A DNA stretch of 64,000 nucleotides from Branchipolynoe longqiensis (Eukaryota; Annelida; Polychaeta; Phyllodocida; Polynoidae), in contig CM059194.1 of the NCBI GenBank assembly GCA_030323885.1, positions 11,394,963 to 11,458,962 of the forward strand, read 5' to 3'. The notes under the pieces were generated by a model that worked only from the letters and a program-made list of their open reading frames with translations, was not told the DNA's origin and did not search any database. Of this stretch, positions 32,944 to 44,647 are shown one piece after another. The translations under genes and the position numbers were made by a program. Numbering within the stretch: position 1 is the stretch's first letter; each line of letters begins with the position of its first letter.

Positions 32944-34405
32944 TTGGTTGTTTGGTTTTTGGAGGTTTACATCCTGGCAACATCTAAGGTCATATCAGGA
33001 TGGGTACCGACTTCCGACACTGACCGTGTGCACTCATGGCGATTTTATAGTGCTACTCCACTGGGAAATAAGGCTGCCGTCACCATGAACCAATATCCCA
33101 CTCACTCACATTATCCTGACACTGAGCTACCCAGTCCCTGCCCTATCCTAATAATGCCGAGCGCCAGGCTAGGAAGCGACTAGTATTAATAGGTACTCCA
33201 AAGTGATTTTCTTTTTCAAAGGTCAGTATTAAAAATTATATATCTGTACAGATCTTTTAAATCGGATCTCAATGATATAAAAATAATTTAGATCGATTGA
33301 ATATCTGCAAAGTTATGAGTGATCTTTTTACCCCGATTTGTGCACACTTCCAAATTAGCCAAATCTTGTTTTTTAGGGTCCCACCTGGAAGCTATTTTGC
33401 ATATGATCTGTCCAATATGAAAGAATCTCATTCTCTATAGGACAAGTAAGAAGCTCAAATTTTTACAGACCATCACTATTAGTATTCTTTCTGAAATGTC
33501 ATGTCAAACTTGCTAAATTCCTTAATTTCCAGCAACCACCAATAATAAATTCAGTAAAATTAAGAAAAATAGCATAACTCACGTTCTAATTGTCCTAACA
33601 CTGCAATCTTTATACCAAAATAACCAGACTTAAAAGCTCTAGATGATGAGATAATGTTCTAACTGATCAGAGAAAGAAAGACAAAATTCACTTTTAGGCA
33701 TCACAAGCTGACAATAGCCACATTCTTGCAGCAGTCACTTCTCAGACCAACCTTGATGAGCATGATATAAATCTAAACCAAATATTATTCTGGTTAGGTA
33801 GAGGAAGACTTGAGCTTTCTGATGATATAATTTTCAGCACGATCCTGATCAATTTTCAAGGAGGATTGATGTCTTAATATTTTCACTCCTTCAGTTCAAT
33901 CAAATTTCCCACTTAAAAACAGCCATGCTTGATATGCTAATGAAGCCGAGTTTCTTCTCTGTCTTGCATTGGTGGTTATTTTTAGCTCAGGTCACTTTGC
34001 ACACCACGGTATCAATTTTAGGGAAGGGAGTGGCTCAGACTGGATGAAAACAAACTCGGCGAGCATGCACAGAGCTGCCGATGGTACCCCAAACAAGTTT
34101 CCATTGACTCTAATTTATTTCATAATGCTAACTAAAAATCAGATACCCTAAAAGACAAAGAACAACCTTTAATTTCATATAATTTTGATTTCAAAGGAAG
34201 CAGAATTGTTGGAGATTGAAGTGTTTTAAAATGGTTACAATATGTCCAATTTCGTGCTGCGGACACCGTATACACCCACTTTGGAGTACCTAGTATTAAT
34301 TGTATTTGTAAGTCATTGGTTTTACTCGATCGTGAACCGAACTCCTGATCTCCTGCAGGCGAGGCCCGTGCTCTACCATTTTGGCCATCGTGCCCTGTGG
34401 GTTAT
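32944..34405 (-). mobile_element. SINE-A copy split by MULE-like element M
   Basis: Tail and body 32944-33190, remaining head part about 34292-34405 (TTGTAAGTCATTGGTTTTAC ... CGTGCCCTG). Confidence 0.85.
33191..34291. mobile_element. element M: MULE-like non-autonomous transposon with 9-bp target duplication
   Basis: Perfect 15-bp inverted ends AGGTACTCCAAAGTG / CACTTTGGAGTACCT. AGTATTAAT is repeated exactly at 33182-33190 and 34292-34300. A 9-bp duplication is characteristic of Mutator-like elements. The 1.1-kb interior is AT-rich with no transposase frame. The host SINE normally reads AGTATCAAT here, confirming insertion. Confidence 0.85.
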
Positions 34406-34561
34406 TGGGGAAGGAAGGGCATTTGGACCTGGTGTGTCTCCCCTCCGACTCCCCCCCCCCCCCCACACCACAGCTATGTAAGCCTAGTAAGGTTATCGCA
34501 TCGCTATTTTTTTCTAGATTGTGTTGGAGTGAAATTGTGGTCAACGACTATTTTACTTTAA

Positions 34562-34888
34562 AGCCACATTGTCCGATGGAGCATCAAATTTTCAAGACCA
34601 AAGTCGTGACCTATATTTGATTCTACATATGTAACTTAGATACTTATGCACATATTAAGCATTTGTTTCCATAAAGAAGGGAATCCTGAGTCAATTTAAT
34701 AGAACCTGTTATTGCTGAAGTTTATGGTGTCAGAGTTTTGGCATATGCTTGCCAAAAGTTGTGTTACATGTTTGCACTTCAAATATCTCAAAAGGTAGCC
34801 ATTTAAAATCAAGGTTTGCTTTGAACTAAAGTAAGGTAGATTATAACAATCCACTTAGAAATGACAGAAACTCAAAAAACATGCAACT
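34562..34888 (-). mobile_element. MITE T5
   Basis: AGCCACATTGTCCGATGG to AACATGCAACT in reverse orientation; TTAA at 34558-34561, decayed right flank. Confidence 0.8.
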
Positions 34889-34979
34889 TTATATAAAATA
34901 TCATTTTCTGTCTGCATATGAAGAAGTGTGTACAGTGCTGCAGTGTGCTTCATCCTCATGCTCGATCGAGTAGGGCTGG

Positions 34980-35036
34980 GCTGGTTGGTTGGTTGTTGGA
35001 GTTTTACGTCCTGGTAACATCTAAGGTCATGTCAGG
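34980..35036 (-). mobile_element. SINE-A tail fragment
   Basis: GGTTGGTTGGTTGTTGGAGT and CATCTAAGGTCATGTCAGG. Confidence 0.75.
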
Positions 35037-35075
35037 AGGTAGTGCTGGGTGGACACTGACGTTAGACATCTTGGA

Positions 35076-35415
35076 TTTGTTTGTTTGTTGGGGGTTTACC
35101 TCCTAGCAACATCTATTGTGATATCAGGACGGGTACCGACTTGTGACAGTGCGCACTCATGGTGACTTTATAGTGTTGCCCACTGGGAAATCAGGCCACC
35201 AGCACCATGACCTGGTATCCCACTGTTATGTCACATTATGCTGATTCTGTGCTAACCTGTCCTTGCTCTATGCTAATAATGCTGAGTACCAGTCTCGGTA
35301 GTGACAATTATTAATTTTGTAAGCCATTGGTTTGACTCGGCCAGGAATCAAACTCACGACCTTCCGCATTGGAAGACTGCCCTCAACCGATTCAGCCACC
35401 CACCGCGTCTGGTTC
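35076..35415 (-). mobile_element. SINE-A copy (left of head-to-head pair)
   Basis: Tail at left, head CCACCGCGTCTGGTTC at right. Confidence 0.85.
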
Positions 35416-35628
35416 CTAGCCTAACACTCAACATTACTAGGATACTGCAAGCATTGGTTAGCTGAGTATCAGGATACTGTGACTTGAGTTCGATATCGGG
35501 TCATGGGTGCCAACGAGCTGATCTCCGGGTGGGGCTGCACTATATAAAGTTGCCATGAGTGCACACTGTCACAAGTCGGTACTCGCCCTGATATGACCAT
35601 AGATGTTGCTAGGACATAAAACCCAAAC
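35414..35628 (+). mobile_element. SINE-A body (right of head-to-head pair)
   Basis: CCTAGCCTAACACTCAACAT through GATGTTGCTAGGACATAAAA; head missing. Confidence 0.8.
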
Positions 35629-35699
35629 GAAAGGGTGCCACTCTTGAGGCGATGATCCTTACTTCTGAGGCGGACATGAACCTGAGATCAACCCTTCTG

Positions 35700-36441
35700 G
35701 GCCCGTATGCATGGGCTGGTGCTAGGACCCTAACCGCGGCTAGGGTGCACCACCCGGCTAACGTTGGAAAATCTGCATGCATGAGCCAGTCCCAGCGCTA
35801 GCCGCCGACCGTAGCCTAGGCTAAGCTACCCTGATTTCAAGTCAGGTTTAACTGCTAGCCGCGCCGGTTAGTGTGTGTGTGTGGGTCTCAATCTATTCAA
35901 TGCTACCATATTTAACAGAATTACATACTCAATAAGTGAAATTTGATCAAATTAACCCTAAATTCGAACCGATATTAACACTGGCACCACATCGGCGGAG
36001 AGATTAATATTGTCGAATTGACGAATGTAAACTAAACAAATCGGCGCCACCGCTTCGACGTCGATATCCATACTGTCGCATATCAACAAAACACACATCG
36101 CTGCCGCCGCCGCCGAATCGGTGGCAATATATTAGGCCCAAATCTATTCAATGCTGTCATATTTAACAGAATTACATACGCCATAAGTGAAATTTGATCA
36201 ATTTAACCCTAAATTCGAACCGATATTAACGCCGCCGCCGCATTGGCGGCGTTATTCATATTGTCCAATCGAGGGAATTCCCAAATCTATAAATAATTTC
36301 ATGGTTAGCTATCCACCCCAGCTTGGACATTGGTGTATACACCTTGACATAATTAACCAAGGCCCTCCTAGCCGCGGATAGCTACCCCAGAGCTACTGCC
36401 TAGCACCGGGTAAGCCTAACTCCGATTCATGCATACGGGCC
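35700..36441. mobile_element. MITE U1
   Basis: Ends GGCCCGTATGCATGGG and TCATGCATACGGGCC, flanked by CTG (35697-35699, 36442-36444). Interior with AACCCTAAATTCGAACCGAT and ATTTAACAGAATTACATAC occurring twice. U2 is at 49703-50453. Confidence 0.85.
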
Positions 36442-36741
36442 CTGGGTGTGGACATCATAACCTGAATGTTCTCTTACACATTACATATACCTCAACTTTG
36501 GAAGTGCTAGTATAGGGCAAGGAGCAGTGGCATGGGGAAATTCGTCAGCTTAATCAACTAATGTACAATGACCGAATGTGGTAGCCTAATGTATAAATGC
36601 TTTTTTGTTTTTTTAAACGTTGCCGAAAAATATAAACATTTTAAATTGTATTAAGCGATAAAAGTCATTCTTAACTGCCACTGTGTCATTGTAACACTGT
36701 CAGTCCCCCTTCCCCTAAAATTATCAACGTTTTGTTATTAA

Positions 36742-37471
36742 AGGGCCTGTCACATTATGACGTGTCACCTCAATGTCCGCCAACGTATGTGATTTTTTAC
36801 CAACACATCAGCATACGTCGTTGTATGTTACGTGTACATTGGGCATACAGTGTATACATTCTGGATATGTCAGTATACGTCGTCTTACATCGACGCGCAT
36901 CGAGGCTCCGAAAAATGTTTGTGCATGCTCAAAATTGTTAACGCGTGTCGATGTGTGGCTCATGCGTTCAACGTATGCTGCATGTACATTCAGGGTATGT
37001 TGGCGTATGTTGGGAGTATGTTAGGGATATGTTGTTATACGTTGCTGCACTTTAGCCCTACGTTCTGCCAGTGGGAATGTGTAGTCAGTGTACAGTCCGC
37101 ATACTGCCAACGGCTGCATTACATTCTCCTAACATACTTCGAAAGTATGCCTGCTGTATCTCCAGCGTATTTAACGTATACGCCATACTTTTAGTGATGG
37201 AGTAATGTATGTAACATTGGTCAGCATTCCGGGAGCTTATGCGAGCATATTGCAAACTTTTTGCAAACGTTTTGCGAGGCACATGAATGCTCTCTATATG
37301 CTAGCAATACATCAGAGATACATTCTGCATACGTTACGTACATTGCGTGTACCTTGTGTATACACCCATTTTTACCCCCCGCTGCTGGAAAGTTTGACGA
37401 ATGCCGAGGTACTGCACATTTTTTAACGTTGAGCACGCGCTGACGTCGTAGGTCGTATTGTGACAGGGCCT
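36742..37471. mobile_element. MITE H3 (TAA), CGTATGTT words
   Basis: Ends AGGGCCTGTCACATTATGAC and GTATTGTGACAGGGCCT; TAA at 36739-36741 and 37472-37474. Dense degenerate CGTATGTTG/ACGTACAT words. Core TTTGTGCATGCTCAAAATTG near 36918-36937. The flanks (GATAAAAGTCAT..., ACTGTGTCA...) are also repeated on both sides. Confidence 0.85.
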
Positions 37472-37474
37472 TAA

Positions 37475-38024
37475 ACGATAAAAGTCATACTTTACTCTTA
37501 CTGTGTCACTGTCACTGTGTCACTGTCTCACTGTCAAGCCCCTACCCCCTATCGTACGCTTTCTACGACCTTAAACATGTTGTACGATTGAAAACCTTGG
37601 ACGGCCCCTAATAGTAATACAACCGAAATACCGATTGTTTGCTTGTTGTCTTTGCATGTGTCATTTGTCGTGTAGTATATATGTGCGTGCCTTTTGTTGG
37701 GTTTGTTTTTATCGATGACGTCACACACCACCTGACACACTACATATGATTCCCCTTTGCTGAGAAGCCATTGACCATTTCGTGTGGACAAATAGAAAAT
37801 CCACTAGAATAGTAAATCTAACATGTTTCGAGAATTTATTAACGGACGCATTGCAATGTATGATACAGGCTGAGGTCATGTCAAACAAGAATGCTTTGCG
37901 CATATACAAATTTATTGTTCTGTTTTTTTTTTATGGATGTCCTCTATATTTATATTATTATATCAATATAGTTTTTGTCTTTTATTTTATTCTTTTCTTT
38001 TTTTACAACTTTTTTTTTGTAAAG
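37475..38024. other. no gene recognised
   Basis: ACTGTGTCACTGTCACTGTG short tandem at 37498-37535, then AT-rich unique sequence. Confidence 0.4.
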
Positions 38025-38205
38025 TTGGTTGGTTGTTGGAATGTTATGTCCTCGCAACATCTAATGTCATATCAGGACAGGTACCGACTTGTGACAGTCC
38101 GCACTCATGCCGACTTTCCTGGTAGTAGTACCGCCCCACTGGGAAACCAGGCCCCCAGCACCATGACCCGATATCCCACCCAGTCACATTAATCCTGACA
38201 CATTT
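38025..38205 (-). mobile_element. SINE-A copy, head half missing
   Basis: TTGGTTGGTTGTTGGAATGT through CCACCCAGTCACATTAATCC. Confidence 0.85.
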
Positions 38206-38680
38206 ATTTATTTTTTTGGTAAAGTATTTATTGATCTGAATATGACATTTGTCAGCGCTGAAGCACTGGTCTTCCGGTCATCTTACTATTGGAATTGACA
38301 TTCTAAACAATCTAAGTTTGGTCAGTGCTGTATTAGTCACAGCACCGATCCTGTAGAATTAAGGGAGTGGCTCCTGCTGTATAATGTACAGCACCAGTCA
38401 CTGCGGTTCATTCAAAAATGGGGAACAGCACCGAGTAGAAGATGTATAACCAGGGTAACTCAAACAATCGTTGTGGGTTACATGTTTTCTCTTATAAAAC
38501 AAGCAAAGTTTATAGTTGACAAGACATTTTGTCTGTCTTATATAATGTTCAATGTGTTTAAACAGATTGATAGTTGTGTAGGATGTTCGATGTGTTGATG
38601 GTTTGTTCATGATGGTTAAGGGAGGTGGTGACACTCACTTCCTCATTCCACCACTCGCCCAGTGGGGCAGCACTATGTTG
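38206..38680. other. no gene recognised
   Basis: TGTATAATGTACAGCACCAG and AGCACTGGTC motifs recur weakly. Otherwise unique. Confidence 0.4.
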
Positions 38681-38681
38681 T

Positions 38682-38836
38682 TGGTTGGTTGCTGGAGTTT
38701 TACATCCTTACAACATCTAAGGTCATATCAGCACGGGTGCCACGAGTGCGCACTGTCAAAAGTCGATGCCCGTGCTGATAGTCATATGACCTTAGACATT
38801 GCCTGGATGTAAAACTCCAACAACCAACAACCACCT
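38682..38836. repeat. palindromic SINE-A tail pair
   Basis: GGTTGCTGGAGTTTTACATC ... GGTCATATCAGCACGGG on the left and its reverse complement ending TAAAACTCCAACAACCAAC on the right, with a spacer of about 35 bp. Confidence 0.85.
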
Positions 38837-39100
38837 CGTGTGATTCATTAGTAAACCCCGGCGGTGTTACCACCGGGTGCCCGGTCCTGTTTAAGCCGGG
38901 AGAGCGGCTTGGATCGAAGGGCCGGCCCGGTGTCCTTATCCGATAGAGCCGGCCGGGGACGCGCTGATAAGTCTCGGACAGCCGAACCATTCTACTGTCG
39001 CGCTATCAGCGCCTTACCCTGATAACGCCAGATTACGGCGCTCTTCGCGTGATCTCAGCACACAGCTCCTAGCCACCACCAGGGGGCGCCACATGGCAGC
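38837..39100. other. GC-rich unique segment
   Basis: GCCGGGAGAGCGGCTTGGATCG and similar; origin not recognised. Confidence 0.4.
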
Positions 39101-39104
39101 CATT

Positions 39105-39400
39105 TTTCTCCCCCCCCCCCTATTTTCCACCTCTTCTTTTCTTTGTTTTCTTCTCCTTTTCTTCTCTTTTCTCTCTATTTCTCTCTCCCTTTTCTTTTTT
39201 CTTCTCATTTTCTTCTTCTCTATTCTCTCTTTTTCTCCCCCCCCCCTCTTTTTTTCCTTCTCCTTTTCTTCTCTTTTCTCTCTATTTCGCTCTGCCTTTT
39301 CGATTTTTTCTCTCTTTCCAATCGCTTTCTCCTTTTCCCTCTTTTCCCCTCAGTTTTTTTTTGTTCTCTCTTTTTCTTTTTCTTATTTTAATTGAGTATT
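39105..39400. repeat. pyrimidine-rich (CTTTT/CTCC) tract with a duplication
   Basis: TTTTCTTCTCTTTTCTCTCT occurs twice about 120 bp apart, each next to a C run. Confidence 0.85.
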
Positions 39401-39633
39401 CTTTAATTAACTAGGATTTTTTGGGGTAGCTTTATTTCTGGGTGTTTTTTTGTGTATTTTTGTTTCTTGTTGTTTTGTTATTGGTTGTTGGTTTATTAGT
39501 TTTCTTATAATATATTAGATAGCAATAGAAATTGTAGGTATAGAGTAACCATTAATGGCTGTCTTCCCACTGCCCCTTATAATCAACGCAATCCATGAAA
39601 CAAAATCATGTATGCATTTACTTCCAGACTAAA

Positions 39634-39676
39634 TGAAGAGTTCAGGCCGAAAACCCCATAAACCTTGAACTCTTCA
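39634..39676. mobile_element. MITE D2, deleted copy (43 bp)
   Basis: TGAAGAGTTCAGGCCG and CTTGAACTCTTCA almost back to back. Confidence 0.7.
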
Positions 39677-39699
39677 AATATAAATGACATCTAATTTAA

Positions 39700-40642
39700 A
39701 GTTGCATAGTCCGATGGTTTTGAGTTTCTCTCATTTTCTGAGATAAACATATTATGTTGTTCATTATAATCTACCGTACTTTAGTTTGAAGTAACTTTTA
39801 TTTTAAATCGCTACCTTTTGAGATATTTGAAATGGAAACATGCTAAATTAATTTTGGCAATCTTGCCAAAGCTCTATCACCATAGGCTTATGCAGTAACA
39901 GGTTCTATTAATTGACTCAGTCGTCCCTTCTATGTGATGACAAATGTTTAATAGGTGCACCAGCATCTAAAGCCGTGTTCACACGGGCAAAATGTGAGGC
40001 GAATCAGGCAAATCGAATCAGGTGAGGCGAATTAGGCGCCCGTTCACACGGACACTGCGCGAGGCGGAAGTGGATATCTGCGCATGAGCAAGTACAGACT
40101 AACCAGCGCCATTTTGGGTTCGACGACGCCGTCACCAGAGAGTGTGGGTTCGACCTAGATATGTAATTACTGAATCGTATTGGTTTGGAACGGTCAAAAC
40201 TTCTGCTGGGCAGTGAAACCATAAAAATAAATGATAAAAAAAATATCTGTGCATAGATAGCGGTTTCATTAATTAAATTATATAATATGCGCTTTTGATC
40301 GACCGGAAAGTCAACAACCTGAGGTGTCGACTGCGCATGCGTGTGAGGTGCTTAATCCGCCTCAGAGCGTCCACACGGGCAAAATTATCCGCATCACAGG
40401 AATCGATTCACGTAGACTACCTCGCTTAGGTGGTTTACACGATGCGCATCACGTGAGTCGAATCAGCCCTAATCCGCCTCAGAGGTCCGTTCACACGGCA
40501 AATGTGAGGCGAACTAGGCAAGTCGCTTTCTACGAATCGATTTACATTGCCCGTGTGAACACGGCTATAGTTAGATATGTAGAATCAAATCTAGATAATT
40601 ATTTTGGTTTTGAAGATTGTGCTTTCATCGGACTATGCAGCT
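39700..40642 (+). mobile_element. MITE T6, carrying MITE G1
   Basis: AGTTGCATAGTCCGATGG at 39700 and GACTATGCAGCT ending 40642, TTAA at 39696-39699 and 40643-40646. Interrupted by 39971-40566. Confidence 0.85.
39971..40566. mobile_element. MITE G1 (GTTCACACGG ends)
   Basis: Ends AGCCGTGTTCACACGGGC / GCCCGTGTGAACACGGCT are perfect inverted repeats. The interior has repeated GAGGCGAATCAGGC and GAATCGATTCACG words and a second internal terminus-like GCGCCCGTTCACACGG. Inserted in T6. Confidence 0.85.
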
Positions 40643-40689
40643 TTAAGTTGTGTGATTCGCTATTAATAATTACTTATTTGTATCCCCAT

Positions 40690-41060
40690 CAATATAATGA
40701 TTTATCATTATCATGATCACTATCAGCATCACTACCACCATCACCTCCATCATCATTATTATCAATATTATTATTATTAGCAGTAGTAGTATTATAGTAG
40801 CATAGTCATAACCATTTATAATCCTTATATTAATACAGTGATTACTTTCATGTGTGTAATTCAGAATTCATTCTTATAACTTTTATTTGTTGTTGTCCTC
40901 ATCAACCTAGTTATCATTACCATTCTCATCATTATCATTATCACATCATCACTGTAAGTACTATTACTATCACTACCACCACGACCATCATTATTACAGT
41001 GATGACAATTTATCATCACCATCACTATCATTATTCCTTTATTAATACAGTAATTTAAAA
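40690..41060. repeat. trinucleotide-rich (ATT/ATC/ACC) region
   Basis: ATCATCACTACCACCATCAC and TATTATTATTATTAGCAG blocks. Confidence 0.8.
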
Positions 41061-41260
41061 TGCAAACGCAACAGATGAACTATCCATTGTCCCTTATCAA
41101 CCCAATCATACATGGACTGGAGACGACCTGCTATCGTGTGCTGCCACCTGTCGATTACCTCACAAACTACTCCCCCTAATCCAAGTCTTGCAAGCAAGCT
41201 GTCCCCGGTAGGCTGTGGGTGGAGCAGGTCTTGCTCCTTTGATCGTTCCTAGAATCCTAA

Positions 41261-42883
41261 TGGACCAGTCACACTACGACGTACAGCGTCAGCTCGTGGT
41301 CAGCGTTAGAAAATTTGCCCGGACGTCGGAATTCGGTGAACTTTTCAGCAGCGGGGGCTAAAATTAGGCGTATTATCAAGGTACACACAACATATGTACC
41401 GTATGCAGAACGTGTGCAGAACGTTCGCAAAATGCTCAGGGGGAATGGAAGAGGGAGAATGGAAGAGGGGGAATGGAAGAGGGGTAATGGAAGACGGGGC
41501 ATTGAAGATGGGAATGCAAGAGGGGGAATGGAAGGGGGAATGGAAGAGAGGGAATGGAAGCAGGGGAACTGAAGAGGGGAATCGAAGAGGCGGAATGGAA
41601 GGGGGGAATGGAAGAGGGGGTATTGAAGAGGGGGAATGGAAGAGGGGAATGCAAGAGGGGAATGGAAGGGGGGAAGGAAAGAGGGGGAATGGAAGAGGCG
41701 GAATGAAAGAGGGGGAATTGAAGAGGGGGAATAGAAGAGGTGGAATGGAAGGGGGGAATGGAAGAGGGGGAATTGAAGAGGGGGAATGCAAGAGGGGAAT
41801 GGAAGAGGGGAATGGAAGGGGGGGAAGGAAAGAGGGGGAATGGATGAGGGGGAATTGAAGAGGGGGAATGAAAGAGGGGAAAATGCAAGAGGGGAATGTA
41901 AGAGGGGAATGCAAGAGGGGGGAATGGAAATGGAGAATGGAAGAGGGGAATGGAAGAGGGGGAATTAAAGAGGGGAAATTGAAGAGGGAAATGGAAGAGA
42001 GGGGAATGGAAGGGGAGAATGGAAGAGGGGGAATGGAAGAGGGGGAATGGAAGAGGGGGGACGGAAGAGAGGGGAACGGAAGATTGGGAAACGGAAGATG
42101 GGGAATGGAAAACGGGGAACGGAAGCCGGGGAACGGAAGCCAGAGAACGGAAGCTGGGGAAACGAAAGACAGGGAAAGGAAGATGGGGAACAGAAGACGG
42201 GGATCAGAAGATGGGGAACGGAAGACGGGTACGGAAGATAGGGGAACAGAAGATGGGGGAACAGAAAAGGGGAAATTCAAGAAGGGGGAATGGAAGGGGG
42301 AGGGAATTGAAGAGGCGGGAATGGAAGAGGGTAAATGCAAGAGGGGGAATGGAAGACAGGGGAACGGAAGATGAGAGAACAGAAGATTGGGAACGGAAGA
42401 GGGGGGACATAAGAGGAGGAGATGGAAGAGTTGGGAATGGAAGAGGGGAATGGAAGAGGCGGGAATGGAAGAGGCGGGAATGGAAAAGGTGGGAATGGAA
42501 GAGGGGAAATGGAAGAGGGGGGAACGGAAGATGGGGAACATAAAAGACGGGAAACATAAGACGGGGAACGGAAAACGGGGAACGTACATCAACATACCTC
42601 GATGTATGTCTAACGTACACCCAACACACGTCGACATATGGCTAACGTACACATAGCATATGCCGAACGTATAAGGCACACGTTGGCACACGTTGAAAAT
42701 TTGGAGCATGCGCAACATTTGTTCTGAGCCTCGACGCGCTTCGACGTAAGACGACATATACCAACATATCCACGCCGTATGCCTGACTTATATGTACCGT
42801 ACGACGACCTACGCCGACGTCTTGGTAAAAAATCACATACATTGGTGCGTGTTAAGGCGAGACGTCGTAGTGTGACAGCGCCT
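41261..42883. mobile_element. MITE H4 with GGAATGGAAGAGGG minisatellite
   Basis: Ends TGGACCAGTCACACTACGAC and GTCGTAGTGTGACAGCGCCT; flanks TAA / TAT. The outer 150-300 bp match H3 (for example CAGCAGCGGGGGC, CACACGTTGAAAATTTGGAG). Core ATTTGGAGCATGCGCAACAT near 42699. The centre is 1.1 kb of 14-15 bp purine repeats. Confidence 0.8.
41440..42580. repeat. purine minisatellite GGAATGGAAGAGGG (within H4)
   Basis: About 75 degenerate copies of GGGGAATGGAAGAG, plus-strand A/G only for long stretches. Variants GGGAACGGAAGACG dominate after 42050. The 470-residue open frame on the minus strand and Gly/Glu/Lys frames on the plus strand are products of this repeat. Confidence 0.95.
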
Positions 42884-42943
42884 TATTCACTTCCCACGCA
42901 CTGCTTATTATATGCTAGAGTTGAGTGTGGACGACCATTTCAG

Positions 42944-43695
42944 ACAGATGTTTGTCACTGGATAGATGTTTGTCACCAGACAGATGTCTGTCACCAGACA
43001 GATCAATGTCACAAGACAGATCAATGTCACCAGCCAGATGTCTATCACCAGACAGATCTATGTCACCAGACAGACCTCTGTCACCAGCCAGATGTCTACC
43101 ACCAGACAGATCTATGTCACCAGACATACCTCTGTCACCAGCCAGATGTCTATCGCCAGACAGATATATCTTGCCAGACAGATCAATGTCACCAAACATA
43201 CATCTGTCACCAGACATATCTCTGTCACCAGGCAGATGTATGTCACCAGACAGATCTCTCTCACCAGACAGATCAATGTCACCAGACAGATCAATGTCAC
43301 CAGACATATCTCTGTCACCAGGCAGATGTCTATCACCAGACAGATCTCTGTCACCGGACATATCTCTGTCACCAGACAGATCAATGTCACCAGACATATC
43401 TCTGTCAAGAGGCATATGTTTATTACCAAACAGATGTTTGTCACCAGACGTATCTCTGTCACTAGGCAGATGTCTATCACTAGACAGATCTCTCTCACCA
43501 GACAGATTAATGTATCCAGACATATCTCTGTCACCAGGCAGATGTCTATCACCAAACAGATGTCTGTCACCAGACATATCTCTGTCACCAGCCAGATGTC
43601 TATTACCAGACATATTTCTGTTATCAGACATATATCTGTCACCAGACAAATCTGTCACCAGACATATGTCTGTCATCAGACATGTCTGTCACCGG
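42944..43695. repeat. 18-bp minisatellite TGTCACCAGACAGATCTC
   Basis: About 40 copies of TGTCACCAGACAGATNTN with few substitutions. Because 18 is a multiple of 3 and the unit lacks stops, five or six frames are open for 500-800 bp. Not a gene. Confidence 0.95.
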
Positions 43696-43847
43696 TGCAA
43701 GTTACCCAGCTCTAGTTAAGGTCATTGGAATATTATTTTATCCCATTACATGATAATTGGTGTAATAACATGGTATTTCCAAAGATTCCAGGGTGGGAAG
43801 GGGGAGTTATCCTATGATATGTTCCACCCCAGGGGATGAGTTGGAGC

Positions 43848-44138
43848 ATCCGTCTCCTCAGTTGGTAGACCGTGGGATCGTGGGTTTGAACCCTGGTCGA
43901 GTCAAACCAATGACTTAAAAATTGATACTTGTCGCTTCCTAGCCAGATGCTCGACATTATTAGAATAGGGTAAGGACTGGTTGGCTCAGTGTCAGGATAA
44001 TGTGACTGAGTGGGATATCAGGTCATGGTGCAGGCAGCATGGTATCCCAGTGGGGCAGCACTATAAAGTCGCCATGAGTGCGCACTGTCAAGTCGGTACC
44101 CGTCCTGATATGACCTTAGGACGTAAAACAACAACAAA
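43848..44138 (+). mobile_element. SINE-A copy
   Basis: CGTCTCCTCAGTTGGTAGAC head remnant, body, and tail GGACGTAAAACAACAACAAA. Confidence 0.85.
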
Positions 44139-44204
44139 CAAACATCCCCCGGGGGGGGGGGGGGGGAAGTTGTCCAGGGGGGTGGTTATTCTGTTACACC
44201 AGCG

Positions 44205-44315
44205 GCCTGATTTCCCAGTGGGGCAGGACTATAATGACTATAATGTCACCATGAGTTGCACTGTCACGATCCTGATATGACCTTAGATGTTGCCAGGATG
44301 TAAAACAACCAACAA
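44205..44315 (+). mobile_element. SINE-A 3' fragment
   Basis: GGCCTGATTTCCCAGTGGGG ... GATGTTGCCAGGATGTAAAA. Confidence 0.8.
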
Positions 44316-44647
44316 ATCCAACCAAAATGGGGTTTGTGGTCCTCAATACTATTTAGTGGTATTCACATCTACTTTGGAATGGGGAGAACCTGACCTCCAA
44401 GACCTTCATATCTCAAGCGCCTTGTCAAGGATTAAGAGGTCGTCGCATTCACATGTCCATAAACAAATTAATTTTTTGCTATTTTTGGGCGTGTCTATTA
44501 TTACTGTTCGATAATTTTGTGTGTGAATGTAAGATTCTATTTGATTTTAAAGCTGCATAGTCTGATGAAGCATCAAATTTCCAAAACCAAAACACTCACC
44601 TAGATTTGATTTTACATAGCTAATTTATATACCAGTTCACTTATTAA

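Noticed and set aside
41345..42757. 470-residue open frame on the minus strand
   Set aside because: Encoded by the purine minisatellite of H4 and extends through both element ends; pure repeat translation.
42779..43719. Five overlapping 170-260 residue frames (Ser/Pro/Asp, Arg/Gln/Thr, Cys/His repeats)
   Set aside because: 18-bp unit is a multiple of three without stops, so several frames stay open on both strands.
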